A DNA stretch of 64,000 nt. Source: Ignelater luminosus (taxonomy: Eukaryota; Arthropoda; Insecta; Coleoptera; Elateridae). Position 1 is the first letter of the stretch. Each line of letters starts with the position of its first letter. A model generated the notes under the pieces. That model saw only the letters and a list, made by a program, of their open reading frames with translations, had not been told where the DNA came from and ran no database searches. The stretch covers positions 1-64,000 of the forward strand of contig VTPC01008827.1 in NCBI GenBank assembly GCA_011009095.1. The letters are read 5' to 3'. Below, in pieces: positions 32,655-45,435 of the stretch. The position numbers and the translations under genes are program-made.

Positions 32655-33365
32655 TGAGGCCGAATGGACATCAATACCGTTTAGTTTAAAGTCTTGCGAG
32701 AAAACGCTTTTTGCGGTACTGAATCACGGACATTTTCAATTTACGAAAATGCTTTTTGGCATAATTGTTACAGCTAGCACTTTTTAAACACCATGTTGAT
32801 AGAAGTTTGTGACAGATTAGAAGACGCCAACCTAACCATCAACAACAACAAATGTGAATTTTCTAAACTAAGCCTATGATATCTTGGGTTCGTTGTTGAT
32901 GAACATGACTTTTGTATAAATCCTAAGAGAACAAAAAGACTTGTCTACAATTTCCATCCCGTTACAAAGTTAGTTAAAGGTCATAAGAAAAAACAGTCGA
33001 TCTTATGGACTGCAGAAACGAATAGATCTTTTGAAAAACTCAAATCTTTATCGATATCTGCTCCAGTTCTGACGAGCCCTGACTTTATCCAACCCTTTTA
33101 TATACAATGCAAAATATTTGATAGTCTAGGTTATGTTTTATCCCAAGGGCAGGAAGAAAATGAGAGAGTAATAACCTACCCATCAAAAAGGCTCAATAGA
33201 GCAGAAACAAACTACTCACTGAGCAGGAATATTTGGTATTGAGAATTTTCAAAGTTATCATCCTAACAAACTACAATTCCTTATTGTGGCTATTCAACTT
33301 AAAATTTCTCATCGGACGCCCTGCTCGGAACTTTCCCATTCAACACCGAAAAACCGCAACAATGT
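32655..33365 (+). pseudogene. Ty3/gypsy RT-RNase H fragment with deletions
   Basis: A piece of pol from a gypsy element distinct from the errantivirus. RT fingers/palm: KTLFAVLNHGHFQFTKMLFG (about 32700-32760). Directly after a short scrap comes EVCDRLEDANLTINNNKCEF (about 32804-32862), so the segment with the catalytic YxDD is deleted. YLGFVVDEH and CINPKRTK follow, and a second deletion removes the connection block. RNase H: SILWTAETNRSFEKLKSLS (33000-33053), APVLTSPDF, LGYVLSQGQEENERVITYPS, and SLLWLFNLK (about 33279-33305). Stops at 33240 and elsewhere mark it as dead. Confidence 0.85.
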
Positions 33366-33394
33366 CGTTCACGATGCGCTTTTAAGATCTTTCC

Positions 33395-34165
33395 AGTTAT
33401 CGAACAGTAAAATTTAGTCAAAGGAGGCAAAGCACATTCAATAGTTATTTGTTCATCTGACAATTTATTTTTACCATAGCAAGATAATGTCTTTAAATTT
33501 AATTTATTTGTAATAGAGTGCAATAAAAATAAAAACTGTAAACCATAACAAAGGCAAACTGCCTTACCTTATGTTTTCTGTTGTATTTTCATTACAAATT
33601 ATAATCTAGGCATTGATCATACCACTTCAGCTGCTTTTCACAGTTTTCTTTATTTACTAGTCGGTAAAATGTTGAGTTTAAGACAATAATTTAGATTTAA
33701 AAATTATATCCATTTATGAAGTTTAGCCTCTTTACCGTCTACATTAAAAAAGATCGAAAATAAAATTACCGAACGAGAATAAGATCGAAATGAATTTGAC
33801 CGAAAATCAAGACAAATTTGTGAAAAATAAAGGAAATTTGTTTATGGAATAATTTTTTGTTCAAAATCAATATTGCTTTTCAAATTTACCAATATATAAG
33901 AAAACTGTTTATGTTTCGTTGGTGAATGCATCTTGTTCACTGTTAATTTTGACAGATGTGTCGTTTGCGTTTAATTTTTGAAATGGATAATCTACAGCTC
34001 TTTATGACGAACACGAACGGGGAAAAGTTAGCGCTGAATGAATTTCTACATTGAAGAAATGCAGAATATAAACAGAAGATGTTGTAGAAGTGGGCTGAGC
34101 GTAGGATATTTAATTGAAAAGGTTGGGTCCGTACAGTCAATAGGTGCTTCTTGACCAATCCATTA
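33395..34165 (+). repeat. Interspersed non-coding repeat, copy 1
   Basis: It shares AGTCAAAGGAGGCAAAGCAC at its left edge and a series of further boxes in the same order and orientation with 38525-38950: AATCTAGGCATT, ACTAGTCGGTA, AGTTTAGCCTCTTTA, GAACGAGAA, GAATATAAACAGAAG, CAGTCAATAGG. It is longer than copy 2 because of insertions (for example 33430-33600). No coding content was recognised. It is probably the non-coding part of a transposon. Confidence 0.7.
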
Positions 34166-35215
34166 ATTTTTGCTTTGCTCAAGTTTTGCTGCGTCATTAG
34201 ATGGTAGTCTAGACGTAAACACTAATTTCTCTGTGATTATTTCAATCATCTCTAATGCTTTTATACAAGATTTTCCTGTTCGTAGAAATGCTGTTCATTG
34301 GAATGCAGTTTAATTTTGCCTGTTTGTGGCAATTTAAAGAAAAATGCTTTTTCGAAATTAACTGCGTATGAAGTGCTATTTTGTACCTTTTCTTTAAATA
34401 AAATTTTTATGCTTTTTCTAAAATTAGGCAATGCGTTTTTATTTGATGGCTGTGTTAACTGTTTTTTTTCCATTTAACTACTAGCTATTTTTCGATGGCT
34501 TTATCTTAGTATAGAGTTATTTACACACCTATTGTTAAAATAGTCATTACCTGGCTGCTTATATTATGATTAAAAACATAGTTGGGGCACGTAAGTTAGA
34601 AGAATTACTGTGGTAGATCTTTTAATGATTCAAGCAAGCATTTTATTAAATCTATTTAGAAGTTGTAATAAAACAATAATGTATTGACGATGAATACTTC
34701 CAAAAATCGTATAGAGGGTGGGAGCCAAAAATGACCTTTTTTCGGCATGCCTATCTTAGAAATTTCTAAAACTACCTGGCCAATCTCTGGTGTCCTTGGT
34801 TCCCGATATTGAAGAATTTGAGCGGAAGCTCTGTTTCTGGAATTCCTGCTATTGTTTTGAGCTAGCTAAAATCGAGTTTGTCAAGGGATGAAGTAGAAAT
34901 TTTGCAAAATATTGCAACCCCGTTTGGGGGGGTTCGTTCTCACAGTGCTTGTGTACATACTATAACTATCAAATAAAGAATTTCCCAGTTAGTGGCGGCG
35001 TTCGGGGTTTTAAAGGAAAAGAAATTGTAAAGAAAGAACGAAAAGAACTAGAAGCATAAAGTTTGGCAGGCGTACTTATGAAGGTCGCACCATAGTATCC
35101 CCGGATATCCAATTTGATGACAAATGCAGTACCAGTAAAGAAATTAGATCAAGACAAGTTTTCTATGGGAAACTTGTCAAAATTGAAAGAATTCTCAGTC
35201 AATTGAAAGTCATCA
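34166..35215. other. AT-rich stretch, no gene supported
   Basis: Frames at 34261-34473 (minus) have no recognisable content. At 34725-34985 the base composition becomes more balanced and includes a run of seven G at 34925-34931, but nothing was identified. The last 100 bp may belong to the mariner described next. Confidence 0.4.
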
Positions 35216-36056
35216 GTTACGGCACGTGTCATATTTAAAGGTATTTTTTTCACTTATTATGGAGTTTTTGAACTCATCCAAATTCCTATGTGTTTTAGAA
35301 TATGCCCTACGCTCCAGTTCTGGCCACAATTTGTTGTCTAGGAGGTTGGAGTCAGGGCTAGAAGTAGGCCATTATTCGTATGTGGTAACTGATGAATCTT
35401 GGGATATTTGTAGAGAGCCATTCTTAAGTTTTTTTTGGAGCTGTGGAAACGAGTTGAGTCTATGTTGAAAAACCCAATGTGCACTTTTGAAGGAGGTTTG
35501 CTATGAAGGTTTAACATGCTTTCAAAGTCTTCATGTTGCAAAAGTTAATCTCAGTCACCCACCGTAAGAAACACCCAACCACGACCTTTGATGGGCTTTG
35601 GGTTCTCATGACGTTTTTTGCATTTTATGGAACGTCTTTGTATAATTTAGCATAAAATTTATCATTTTGGCGGTTAAATACCTTTTCTACGTCGAACACT
35701 TTTGCATTAAAAAGAGAATTTTTGAGGGTCGTGTCGCGTAAGAAACTGCTTGCATTTTTTAAATCTAACTTTTCGTAACTGTTTGTTCAGGAAATGAACA
35801 CACTTGCGGTTGTAAACATTGAGTTTGAGGTATTCATTAACTAAATGGGAAATGGATCTTGAGGATATGTTTGTTTGTAAAGACATCGACTTAATCGTGC
35901 GGCAGGGGTTGCGTCTGATGCGTTCACGCATTCGCTTAATGGCTTCGGGAGTACGCACGGTGCGAGGCTTGTCACTTCTCTTTCGGTCATTGATGGAAAA
36001 AGTGTCCCTGAGGTTCTTCAAGTTTTAAAAGATGAAGTTTCTAGTTACACCCTGAT
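35216..36056 (-). pseudogene. Tc1/mariner transposase, near full length
   Basis: A cut-and-paste transposase of the Tc1/mariner superfamily. The N-terminal HTH is open for 104 codons (36021-35707): RKRSDKPRTVRTPEAIKRMR, RRNPCRTIKSMSLQTNISSR, and NRKCVHFLNKQLRKVRFKKC. The catalytic part continues through frameshifts: KVFDVEKVFNRQNDKFYAK (about 35690-35640), PSKVVVGCF, then WLSTNIPRFISYHI (about 35435-35390), the SPDxNxLDxxLW block in two frames (about 35375-35330), and a C-terminal YSKTHRNLDEF-like piece near 35290. The SDEK segment that carries the first Asp is lost: the frame ends in HDPQKFSF before it. CAGGGTGTAACTAG, read on the minus strand and ending near 36048, looks like the 5' terminal repeat; the 3' repeat was not found. 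Confidence 0.85.
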
Positions 36057-36425
36057 TTCCTAAGAAACTAAATATTTTGATTACACTCATCTCAGACCCT
36101 CATAGGGCTTTCACTGTACAGCTCAGCTCCTTTTGAGCTCATCTTGGAAACTGAACACTCGTTTACAAACCGCCAATTTATTTTAGATTGTGCCCTTGAA
36201 GATCATAAGTACATCTGATAAACTTCATTCTTCTAGCTTCTCTTTTCATCCTCGCTCTATAATTGCAAAGTGAAAGCGTTGCTGCTCAAATTTTTCAATT
36301 CCGGTAATTAACGCCTGGTAGTTTTCAAGATCTATAAAATGGGCATGTCAGGAAAAGGCCATTCCTAGCCCTTTGGCCCGTTAAGTGATAGATAGCGCTA
36401 AACCATGTAGCAGATAAACAGCAAC
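36057..36425. other. Stretch without recognised gene
   Basis: Between the mariner and LINE scraps. Nothing was identified on either strand. Confidence 0.4.
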
Positions 36426-37100
36426 AAGCCAAAGTAATTCAATGGATCACATCCATAGTGCCAAGTATAGTCCTAAATCATGTTGGCAGATCCTTAATAA
36501 TTTCAGAAAAACTAGTTATGTTGACACTGATACTAATTTAGATATAAATCTTTTAAATCGTTTCACAATTTTCTGAACTTATACTCAGTTTAATAACACT
36601 GTTAATGCCAATTGTAGGACATCAAATTTTTTTGCTGTCTAATTAGAAGTTACTTCTTCACAAGATGGAAACAAATTGGAAAGTTTTAAATATCTTTACT
36701 AATGTTGATCTAGCTGTTAATAAATTTTAGGAACTGCTTTATAGTGCACTTGATCAGTCAATTCCTAAAATAAAAAAGTAAAACCAAAGTATCCACAATG
36801 ATTTTCCCAAGAAATTAAAACGAAGAAGGAATACCTAACTAAAAATTAGTCCTAATGATGAAGACTTATCTCCAGTCTTACATAAAACAATCAAAGTAGA
36901 AATACACCCAGTTTGAGATCATCTGATGTATAGCATAAGTCTGTGCGGCTTTTACATCTTTGCTGAGAGATCTTTTCTTAGATCGTAATTATTGTACCTA
37001 TATACTCTTTGTTTTTTATGTAAGTCTAAATCTGCTTTGTATCCTGCAGCTTTTAATTGCCATTTGCTGTTGGCGTGCAGTCTAAATAAATAAATATTTA
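36426..37100 (+). pseudogene. LINE scraps (region before RT) and 3' tail
   Basis: Two pieces resemble the linker between endonuclease and RT in Jockey/CR1-like LINEs: HIHSAKYSPKSCWQILNNFR (about 36448-36505) and NWKVLNIFTNVDLAVNKF with ELLYSALDQSIPKIK (about 36672-36775). They are in inverted order relative to the usual layout, suggesting rearrangement or two copies. The segment ends in an AAATAAATAAAT tract (37084-37096), of the kind seen at LINE 3' ends. Confidence 0.45.
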
Positions 37101-37269
37101 TGTAAAAAACACGAGGATAGAGTTGAAACTCATGGAAAAAAATAGTAATTACTTTAATAGAATTTGCAAACTAAAACAAAACATTTCAACTGAATACTTT
37201 TTACTGTTAGAGCGTACCTTAAGTTTAGACAAAAGCCAAGAAAATATGTCGCAGCTGCTGTATAATATT

Positions 37270-38440
37270 TACCAAATCATTTATGTGGTAGTTGCCACAG
37301 GGCCAGACTGGGGACGTTGCGCAACGATTACGTTTCTTGACATCGAGAACGCCTTTGACAAGGTCTGCCATAGGGGGATTCTTTTTAAGCTCCGAGTCGC
37401 CGAGATTCCCACCTGTTTCCTCTGGTTAATCAGCAGCTATCTATTCGCCCGTCAACATCGCGTGCAAGTGCATCCTCTCCTTCCTCTTATTCATCGTTTA
37501 CGGTCACGACATCCCTCGTCCAGAAAAGCCCAAGGTCCTCCTTTACCAGTTGGCGGACGACACGACCCTGTGGATGACGTCTCAAAGCTCCGCTGAAAGA
37601 TCGAGAATTCCGGCGTACGAACTAAAACGCCTGGAGACTTGATTCCAAGAATGGAGAATCAGACCGAACCCTCAGAAAACCAACGTCATTCTATTCCGCC
37701 ACTGCACCTACACCCACACAGCGAGAATTAATTCCGACGACGTCCGTCTGGAATTATGAGGCTCGCGCCTCCCGTTTCTGCCGCCTGTCGAGTACCTCGG
37801 CATCTCTTTCAAATAGAGCGATAAGCTAAAGCGCTGTCTGGGCGATCAGAAGACTCCGATAAAAAGAGAGGGGCATCTGCAGGAGGATCTTCCGCATGGA
37901 GAATTTCCACCCTTTGAAGAAAGTCTGTGACAAAGCGGGAATCCCCCTGCAGATGTGAGCCTCAAATTTGTAAGAGGTCGCTACGTGAGCAAAACAAAGT
38001 GTACGTTCTCGACATCCTCAGAATCCCAGTTCTGCTCCCGCACAGAAAACCCAAAAAGAAACACAACATCCGCCCTTTGTCATGACGAGACGTGCCGAAA
38101 ACCTCTCTCTTGAGTTGATGGATATAATTCTCAATATTTCATTTATCTACAAATAAGATCCCATCCACCGTCTTCCGCAAAACAACCGAGCGACATAGAT
38201 AGGGTCTCACTAGGGTTTTTTCGGGGTTTCCCTTAGTGGTCAAGACGAATTCCAGAATAGGGCCTTCCACGAACCCACACCACACACAAACACACCGCAC
38301 TGCTACATCACCATTCAACACAAATCATTCCTTCTCTACCAAAATATCAACGAGGAACCGCCGCCATTCACATTTTGGCCAAAAAAGAGTCAAACTTTCA
38401 AAACGGCCTCCGGAATGTAAGTATGACTTTCTTGCTTGCC
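37270..38440 (+). pseudogene. Jockey-like LINE: RT palm to 3' end
   Basis: The RT begins with TFLDIENAFDKVCHRGILFK (about 37329-37390), where the Asp of FLDIE is the first catalytic residue. WLISSYLFARQHRVQV follows, then a deletion removes the GVPQGS block. The frame shifts and resumes with LLYQLADDTTLW (about 37543-37578), in which the ADD of the catalytic loop is present but the preceding Tyr is replaced. The NPQKTNVILFR block (about 37670-37700) and VEYLGISF (37790-37812) follow in order. The 3' end (38320-38440) shares boxes with the 3' UTR of the copy at 8935-10016, including CATTTTGGCC. Sequence at 37123-37270 is open, but its relation to the RT is uncertain. Confidence 0.8.
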
Positions 38441-38524
38441 GGACTGGGTTCAAAAATGGTCCGGTTGGAACTTTTTTACCGACCCTTTTAACTGAAGTAT
38501 TTCCAAATGGGCGTTACAACAAAA

Positions 38525-38950
38525 AAATTTTGACAAAGGAGGCAAAGCACAATCTAGGCATTAGTCATAAGACTTCCTCTACCTTTCGCATTTTACTTTA
38601 TTTCTGGAAATGTCTTTCATGCTAGTCGGTATTGTGCTGAGATTATAACAACAGTTTAGATCTGAAAATTGTATCCAGCTATAAAGTTTGGCCTCTTTAG
38701 CGTCTGCATTAGAAAGGGCAAATTGATTTAGTTGAAAATAAATTATTGAACGAGAAGATCGAAATAAAATTTAAAAAAATTGTTTCGTTGATAAATTGTT
38801 CACTGTTTATTTTGACAGATAATTAGTGTTGAATGAATTTTAACTGCGCAGAGCGAAAGAATATAAACAGAAGTTGCTGTGTAAATGGGCTGACTGTAGG
38901 AAATTTTATTGAAAAAGTCGTATCTGTACAATCAATAGGGTACTAGTCTG
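38525..38950 (+). repeat. Interspersed non-coding repeat, copy 2
   Basis: This is the direct-orientation partner of 33395-34165, opening with GACAAAGGAGGCAAAGCACA and ending near CAATCAATAGGGTA. It is shorter and diverged. Its left edge abuts an unrecognised open segment (38441-38520) reading FLACRTGFKNGPVGTFLP. Confidence 0.7.
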
Positions 38951-39066
38951 ATAGTGAAGGCAAATGTTAGAGTTCGATTTTTTCTTGTCCGATTAGTATA
39001 TTTTTGACAAAATTCATTTTGATCTTTCTCTCGTTCGATCATTTTCTTTTCGATCAAATTAATTTT
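38720..39066. repeat. Inverted repeat, ~52-bp arms
   Basis: The left arm at 38720-38772 (containing GAACGAGAAGATCGAAATAA) is complementary, with mismatches and small gaps, to the right arm at 39010-39066 (containing TTGATCTTTCTCTCGTTCGA). The spacer is about 240 bp. The left arm is part of the interspersed repeat listed above. The right arm has no counterpart at copy 1. This may be a fold-back transposon, or two head-on copies of one repeat. Confidence 0.65.
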
Positions 39067-42000
39067 GATCTTCTGATTTTCAGTGTTTTGAACTACATTC
39101 TTTCTTACTGTCTTTATCTTAAACTGAAAGCTTTAGTATTTTTCTAAGTCTTGGATTCTGAGATTGAACTTCCCACGTGTTATTCCACATAGAATGCTTA
39201 GATCAAGAGGTTAAGCATTGCAACTTTTTACTGAAATTGAAGAGGAAGACCAGAAATAAGTTATGTGGGAGCTTAAAACAAACGAGAAGGTCAGTTTTCT
39301 TTCAATATGGTTGACTATTCATGTTTTCGAAACATATAAGATTTATGCACATCGCTAGTATTCGAGGGCTGAGAAGCATAAAATTCCAAGCGACAATTTG
39401 TGCAAAATTCGTTTTTTTTAATGGAAATATAGAAATATGCCAGCTCTTAACAGCTGTGCGATGGCTCGATGGGCCAATCCAATCCAGCCCAATAGAGGCA
39501 TTGAGAAATTTAGTTCTGTAAGGCTAAAATCATTTTATTAAACACGATTTAAAAAATAAAAAATGTCTATAAAGCTTTTGGGCAAATTTCTATGCAGACA
39601 TTATTCTTATTAATTATTTTAATTAATTGAAGTAGAACACACAACTGTAACATTCAAAATTAAAACGAACCTATTTTTTGCTTTAAGCTTTCTCATGATA
39701 GGATTAAATTTGCATGTTTGTTTTACATTTTTAAGCAAGCACTAGACTGAAACTTTTTTTTAATGTTAATTTAATTCTCCTCTTTGTCATTTTATGAAAA
39801 ATAATATTCTCGTCCATTTAATTAATTTTCATAGTATATATACTAGTAAAAGATGTTAAATCCCTCCATCCTACTTAACCTAAGTTAAAACCCAAATTAA
39901 ATTTTTTCAATTTAGTTTTTAATTCGACTCGAAAAAACAGAATTTAACCTCACCGGTACATTGTACATAAATCGCTTAAAATAAAATTCATTAAATACAA
40001 GCAGGTACCTAATCTTCTTATTGTTGAAGAGGAAACGCGGACGAAAAGGCAAGAAAACTAAAAGCACCGCCACGTCGGCGGCGTCGTCGTGATCTTCACT
40101 GAACCTCTGTAAAACGGAATGAGCTTAAAAAGTAATAAAAAGGTGCAAGTTCAAACATTTCTCTTCCCTTTTTCATATTAATTACTACATAATTCAGTAA
40201 ATCCTTCCTTTAACGTATTTACCAATAAAAATAAAACAGCAAATCGGGTTAATGGTAGACAAAAGGAGTTTTCCATTGAATATACCAGAGGAATTCCAGG
40301 AAAACTTTTTAATTGTATGCTAATTAAAGCTTCAGCTTTTCAACTTTTCAACAAGTTGCTATATGAATGGTAATAAAGCGCACTATGTATGTAGTTTAAA
40401 TTTCCTCAAAGAAAAATAGAACTAATAGTTTTAAAATAAAATTCGCTTGAATTAAAATTAAGTAACGAAGGCTCATACTACCACACTAAATTCCGAACCA
40501 TCTAATTTGTTTCCATTCCTCGTTTCGAATACAGACAATCAGTCCTTGTCGCCCACACCATCAACTTGTTACTACCGCTACACTTTTTACTGGATTCTCA
40601 TTCGCTTTTGCACCATCCGACCGCATTTGTGACAATTATATCCTTGTACAAGAAATATAGACCGTTCACCGTGTGAACTACGAGAAAAATCTTTGACCAA
40701 TCTGTTTTTGATGTTTTTGACAGGATATAAAAATGGAACAATAATAAGGATAATCTTCTTCGGGATTTTGTTTCTTCGAGCGTATAGAACGAACTAATTC
40801 GATGCTGGTGGTTGTTTGGCACACTGTTTAGTAAACGATGAAAATCTGATGTTTAGCTTTAATCTAGTAAATGACATATTTCCTAGGCAACATTCACACA
40901 CAGCCTGCGGTTTACGTGGTCCTGCGACCGTCACGAAACATCCTGCTCAACAATTCTCATTATATGCATGAACAAGTGCTAGTTTGCCTAAAGCCTTCTC
41001 TGCAGGAACGAACTTAATACAACCAAAGCTGGGTTTTAATTTAAAATCCCTTTTCAATGTAGTTATTCAAAAGATTTCCAATCATAAATTTCAAAATGAA
41101 TTCCTAATATGCTTCCTTGAGTTGGAGCATTAAAAATCGGAATTCCTTTTTGTTTAAAGTAATTTTAAATTAAAAAAAGAATATTAGATTGTTGTTAACT
41201 AAATAAATTTGGAGTGTCTCATTTTGATCTTTTATTTTACATAAAAATGCCTTCAGAATTGAATTTTATTAAATTTTTATTTTTCAATTTATAAATAATT
41301 GAAATTCATTTTAATAAAGCCTGTAGTAGTTCGCAGTTATTTGTTTATCTACTGAAATTTCAATATTTGTACAATGCACTTAATATCGCTGATTAAAACT
41401 AAATAAACTTCAACATAATAAATTGTTGTGTGGGTATAATTAGTTTTTATCGCAGGTTTGTTTATTTTGTATTGTTTTTGCGTGCGTATGAGTTTTGTGA
41501 TAATAAATAGTGTGTTTCTGTTTGATATTTGTTTGTTTCTGTCTGCTGAATATCTAAAATTAGTGTGGAATCACACATAATTAAATTTGTTCTACAAATC
41601 TAAGATTAATAAATTCAATCTGCGATAATACAGTAAACCTCACACAACGGTCAAAGTAAACAAATGTGGCATGAGGTTTCAATTTATTAATGTTTTTGGG
41701 ACATGATTAATCATGTTCGATAGTTCAAGATGTTGTAAATCACCTAATTTATTATTACCTTAACATTTACACTTTTAGAAAAGCTACCGACCAAAATATA
41801 ATAATCCTTCAAGCGTAGGAATCTAAATTGTTAAAGATTTAATATAGACTTTAGAGAATTTATTCAGAAAATTTAACTTTCCTTCTCCAATTTTTTATGC
41901 AGTTAGTACTTTGCAAAATCAAGTCATAACTTGCAAGTTCATGCACTTAAATGATAAGCTGAAATATTATCCATTTTATTTCTGATTTTGTCGCTTTTAA

Positions 42001-44825
42001 GTGCCTCTTTAGACGCATTCAAACTTGAAACAACCAAGAATGAACAGTGGGACGTACATACTATGTCAGACATTATGGAGACTTTAGAAGAAAAAGAATT
42101 GAATTGCTTTTTGCTTCAGCAACCTAAGTTATTGTACATAGATTTTGGGAAAACAAAAATACAGTAAGGAAAGAATCAAATTTTGATTGCTAGAAAGTGT
42201 AAACGGCTCATATAATATGCAAACTAACTATAAACTTTTTTAGCGAGACGTCTTCTCTTTATCGACCCAGTGCAGGATAATTTTCTAGAACAGCATCTTG
42301 GTAGATATTTAATTTTCTCGTTTTCGATAAATGTTATTCGCCCCTAGTAAATTCAAGAAATAAAATACTTGCTCCTTTCTCGCTTCCTCTGCTGCGATTG
42401 AACAAAGCTCAAACCTTTTAAAAATTAAATGTATCCCCACTTCGTTCTTTTATATTTCTTATTCCGAGAATTTTGTGGTTAGTGTCGATGCAGCAGACAC
42501 ACAAATCGAGCATCTTGATACAATATGCAAATTAGTTTTAAGCAGCTACTTGAGGTCAACCGAGTAGGAATGTGTTAGGTTCCCCAACCTTCTCGTTCTC
42601 CAATAAATGCAATCCTGCTGTCATCACCACAAATCATTTCATCGAGGGGAAAGGACGCTGCAAGATGGCGTCAAACCAACGCCTATTCTCGCTTGATATT
42701 TTTCAAAAAAGTCTGGCTTGAGCTTTCAATAAAAACGCGTTGCATTCCTTCCGTTCTCTGATACCTGGAGATCTTCTCTTTGGAAATTTCTGAAGTCGCG
42801 AGATCCAATAGTTTGAATAAAGCTACCGAGGTTTCCTTCTTTAACACGATCCGATTGAAGTATTTCGAAATTTCGCCGCATCGCGATTTTCAGTGCATCG
42901 GACACAAAAATTTACCCTGGCTTTCAGAAAGGTATCGTCAGTATATCGTTACCTTTTTCATATCTCAGTCCCGTTACTGGATTATACAATCTGCCCCAGG
43001 TGCTACTGTAGCGTTTCGACAAGAAAGCCTGTCTGTACATATCTATACATAGTTTTGGGAATCCCCGCCGACAGCTGTTTGACCCAGTTTTGGTTGTGCT
43101 TCGTCGACCAGTGCGTGCGCCGAAGTCTACTGCAGCAGCTTTGTATATAGTAGTAGTGAGTTTAAAAGCTAATGTTGCATTTGTGCAAGTGTTTGCGTCC
43201 ATCTACCTAATTATGTAATCACCGCAAAGCGTCTTTGGATTCAATTATTTCGTATTGGGAATCACTACAGATTTAGCTGTAAGTTTATTTTATCTTATAA
43301 ATGTTTTGTAATCTATCAAACATTTATAATCGTTCTTAAGAAGACCAGTCTGTGCGTTCCATATTAAAAATTTGAGAAAGTTAACTGCGATGTTGTTGTA
43401 AACATCGAAAAAATTCATTGTTATTTACTCAACTTTAAATTGCGAAGAAGTAAATTAGTTTCCAGTCATAAAGGCTAGATATAAGTAAATAATATTACCG
43501 TAGTTTAGATTACGTAAACCCTGCTGGTTATATTCTAAATTTAATAAAACTACAGAGCCGTTAGTCGATATTTATTTAGCAACGAATCAGCTGTTCGCTC
43601 ATCGAACTGTTTGTGTTTGAAAGTCTTTTATTGGTATCAAAAAGAAAAGGAATGCTGATGTTGCTTTCGTCAACGGTTGTATTATATCATATCAGAGTTT
43701 ATAAATACTGTAACAGATTGATAAACAGAATCTTTTATATTTGAGTCTAACTAACTTAATGAGCTCACATTTCGCATTATTAAAGTTATTTGAAATATAG
43801 GTCAGTAGGTAACCGACCCTTCTGGTCTGAAGCGCACATTACTTGTACATAACAATTTATCGCTTTTCTTTCTTATCGTATGTTTATTTATTTGTGTGTA
43901 TTTACCTTTGTAACCAGTACTTATTGTTTCCTAATTTCTTTGTTTTGTGTCTACTTTCGTTTCGCTATTGCGAATTCGGACATATGTTTAGTGAATATTA
44001 CGGGTGTTATGTTAATATATGTTTTGTTATGTCTCTAACTGTTGTTTGTTTGTGGCAATACAAGTGATAGGGTCTGCTTCAGGAAGCATAAAGCTTTTGG
44101 AAAAAAATTGCTACCAGATTTCGACTGCGCACACTGGAAGCAAACAAAATTTATTCAGTAAGTATTGTGTGATCGATCAGCTGCCGCAGAAGAACTCTAC
44201 TACCCGTAGACCAGAACAGTTGGTCAGTCTTACGGTCAGCTGTTCATTCATATCGGTCAAAGTTAACTAAGACTGGCGCCCTCTCAAATTACAACCCTTC
44301 CGTTACAGTTCTCTGCAGTTAGGCCTCTCTATGACACCGGCCCAATCTCCGATAAAACCGAACAAGTCGTTTCTTAAGGCATACCGATATTATTTTATGC
44401 TGCGTCATTTCTCAAGGTCACTAAACCCATTTTTACACGTAACAAATGTTATTTTTAAATTTTGTGTCAATTTATTATGTCGTATATATATTTGGTAATG
44501 TTGGTATAATAAAACCTTTTGTTGGAAATATTTTTCGATTTGTGTTTATTTTAACAGCATGTACGATTCGTAGAATTACTCCGTCTTGGCCTAAGTTCGT
44601 TTCAATATAAACCAATTCACGTTTAGGTTTTCCATTGAACATCGGAGTGCATGGTGGTCATACATAATTGCTGTGTGAAGTTGACTTTTCTTTTTCGTTT
44701 CAATATTCTTTGTGTCGTTGCTAGTTTTAACATGATTAGAATAGTTCATTGTGCACAGGGGTAGTTATTCTGTATTTGCTTTGTTTAGCTTACGCTAGTA
44801 CGGTCGCTCCTCGTTGGGCGTGGCC
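39067..44825. other. AT-rich stretch, no gene confirmed
   Basis: No transposon protein was recognised over nearly 6 kb. Two locally GC/CpG-richer islands stand out: 40030-40110 (a Lys/Arg-rich plus frame ending in a stop) and 42560-43210 (overlapping open frames on both strands, no recognised domain). Either could be untranslated or regulatory host sequence, but nothing proves it. Confidence 0.35.
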
Positions 44826-45435
44826 TTAGTTTCAGTGTATTCGGCGCTGTGGCCAGAGGGTTTTCGATCTTATTACAGTAAGGATTACCTGTTTGAGGTG
44901 TGGGTTATTAAATGGTGCATCGCAAATTCCTCTGCTGTTGTGTTAAACAGTTCTCGGAAAAACTAGCGGTTCTACCAGAATTGTGCAAATGCTTGAAAAT
45001 AAACAATTCAATTTATCAGACGACGGTTTAAAATTTTATTAACCCAAGAATTTCATCTAACTACGTAAAGATCGTGAAAATCTATTACACCCCGGTTGTA
45101 GTTGCAAGAAATTCGTAATCTTTAGTAACATTTGAAACTATCAAACCCTCTCGTTTATCGAAAAATTGTTAATAAATCCATCGCTTTGTCATCAACAGCA
45201 TTGAGCATTTACTGACCATGTAAAACTGTGTGTGGGTGTGTGTTAAAGTACGCACCGTTGTAGTATTGCTTAAACAAATTTTTGGTACGTGAAAAAGTAC
45301 TCTTTCGTGTGGTTGTTTTTCAACGCAAGTAAGGGTCAATGACCATCCCGCAAGCCGTTGGAGTTTCGTAAAACAAAAATTAAATTCTATAATGTTGGAT
45401 CCACGCTTGGTAGAGACTTTCGCCCATATTGAATG
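44826..45435 (+). other. Possible host promoter and first exon
   Basis: A GC-richer patch with GGGCGTGGCC (44817-44826) and TTTCAGTGTATTCGG (initiator-like TCAGTG at 44832) is followed by about 600 bp that ends in a tiny ATG frame, 45392-45435 (MLDPRLVETFAHIE plus two bases). It is closed by a good donor, TG followed by GTAAGC (45436). No downstream exon on this strand was found and no protein family is recognised, so this is a hypothesis only. Confidence 0.2.
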
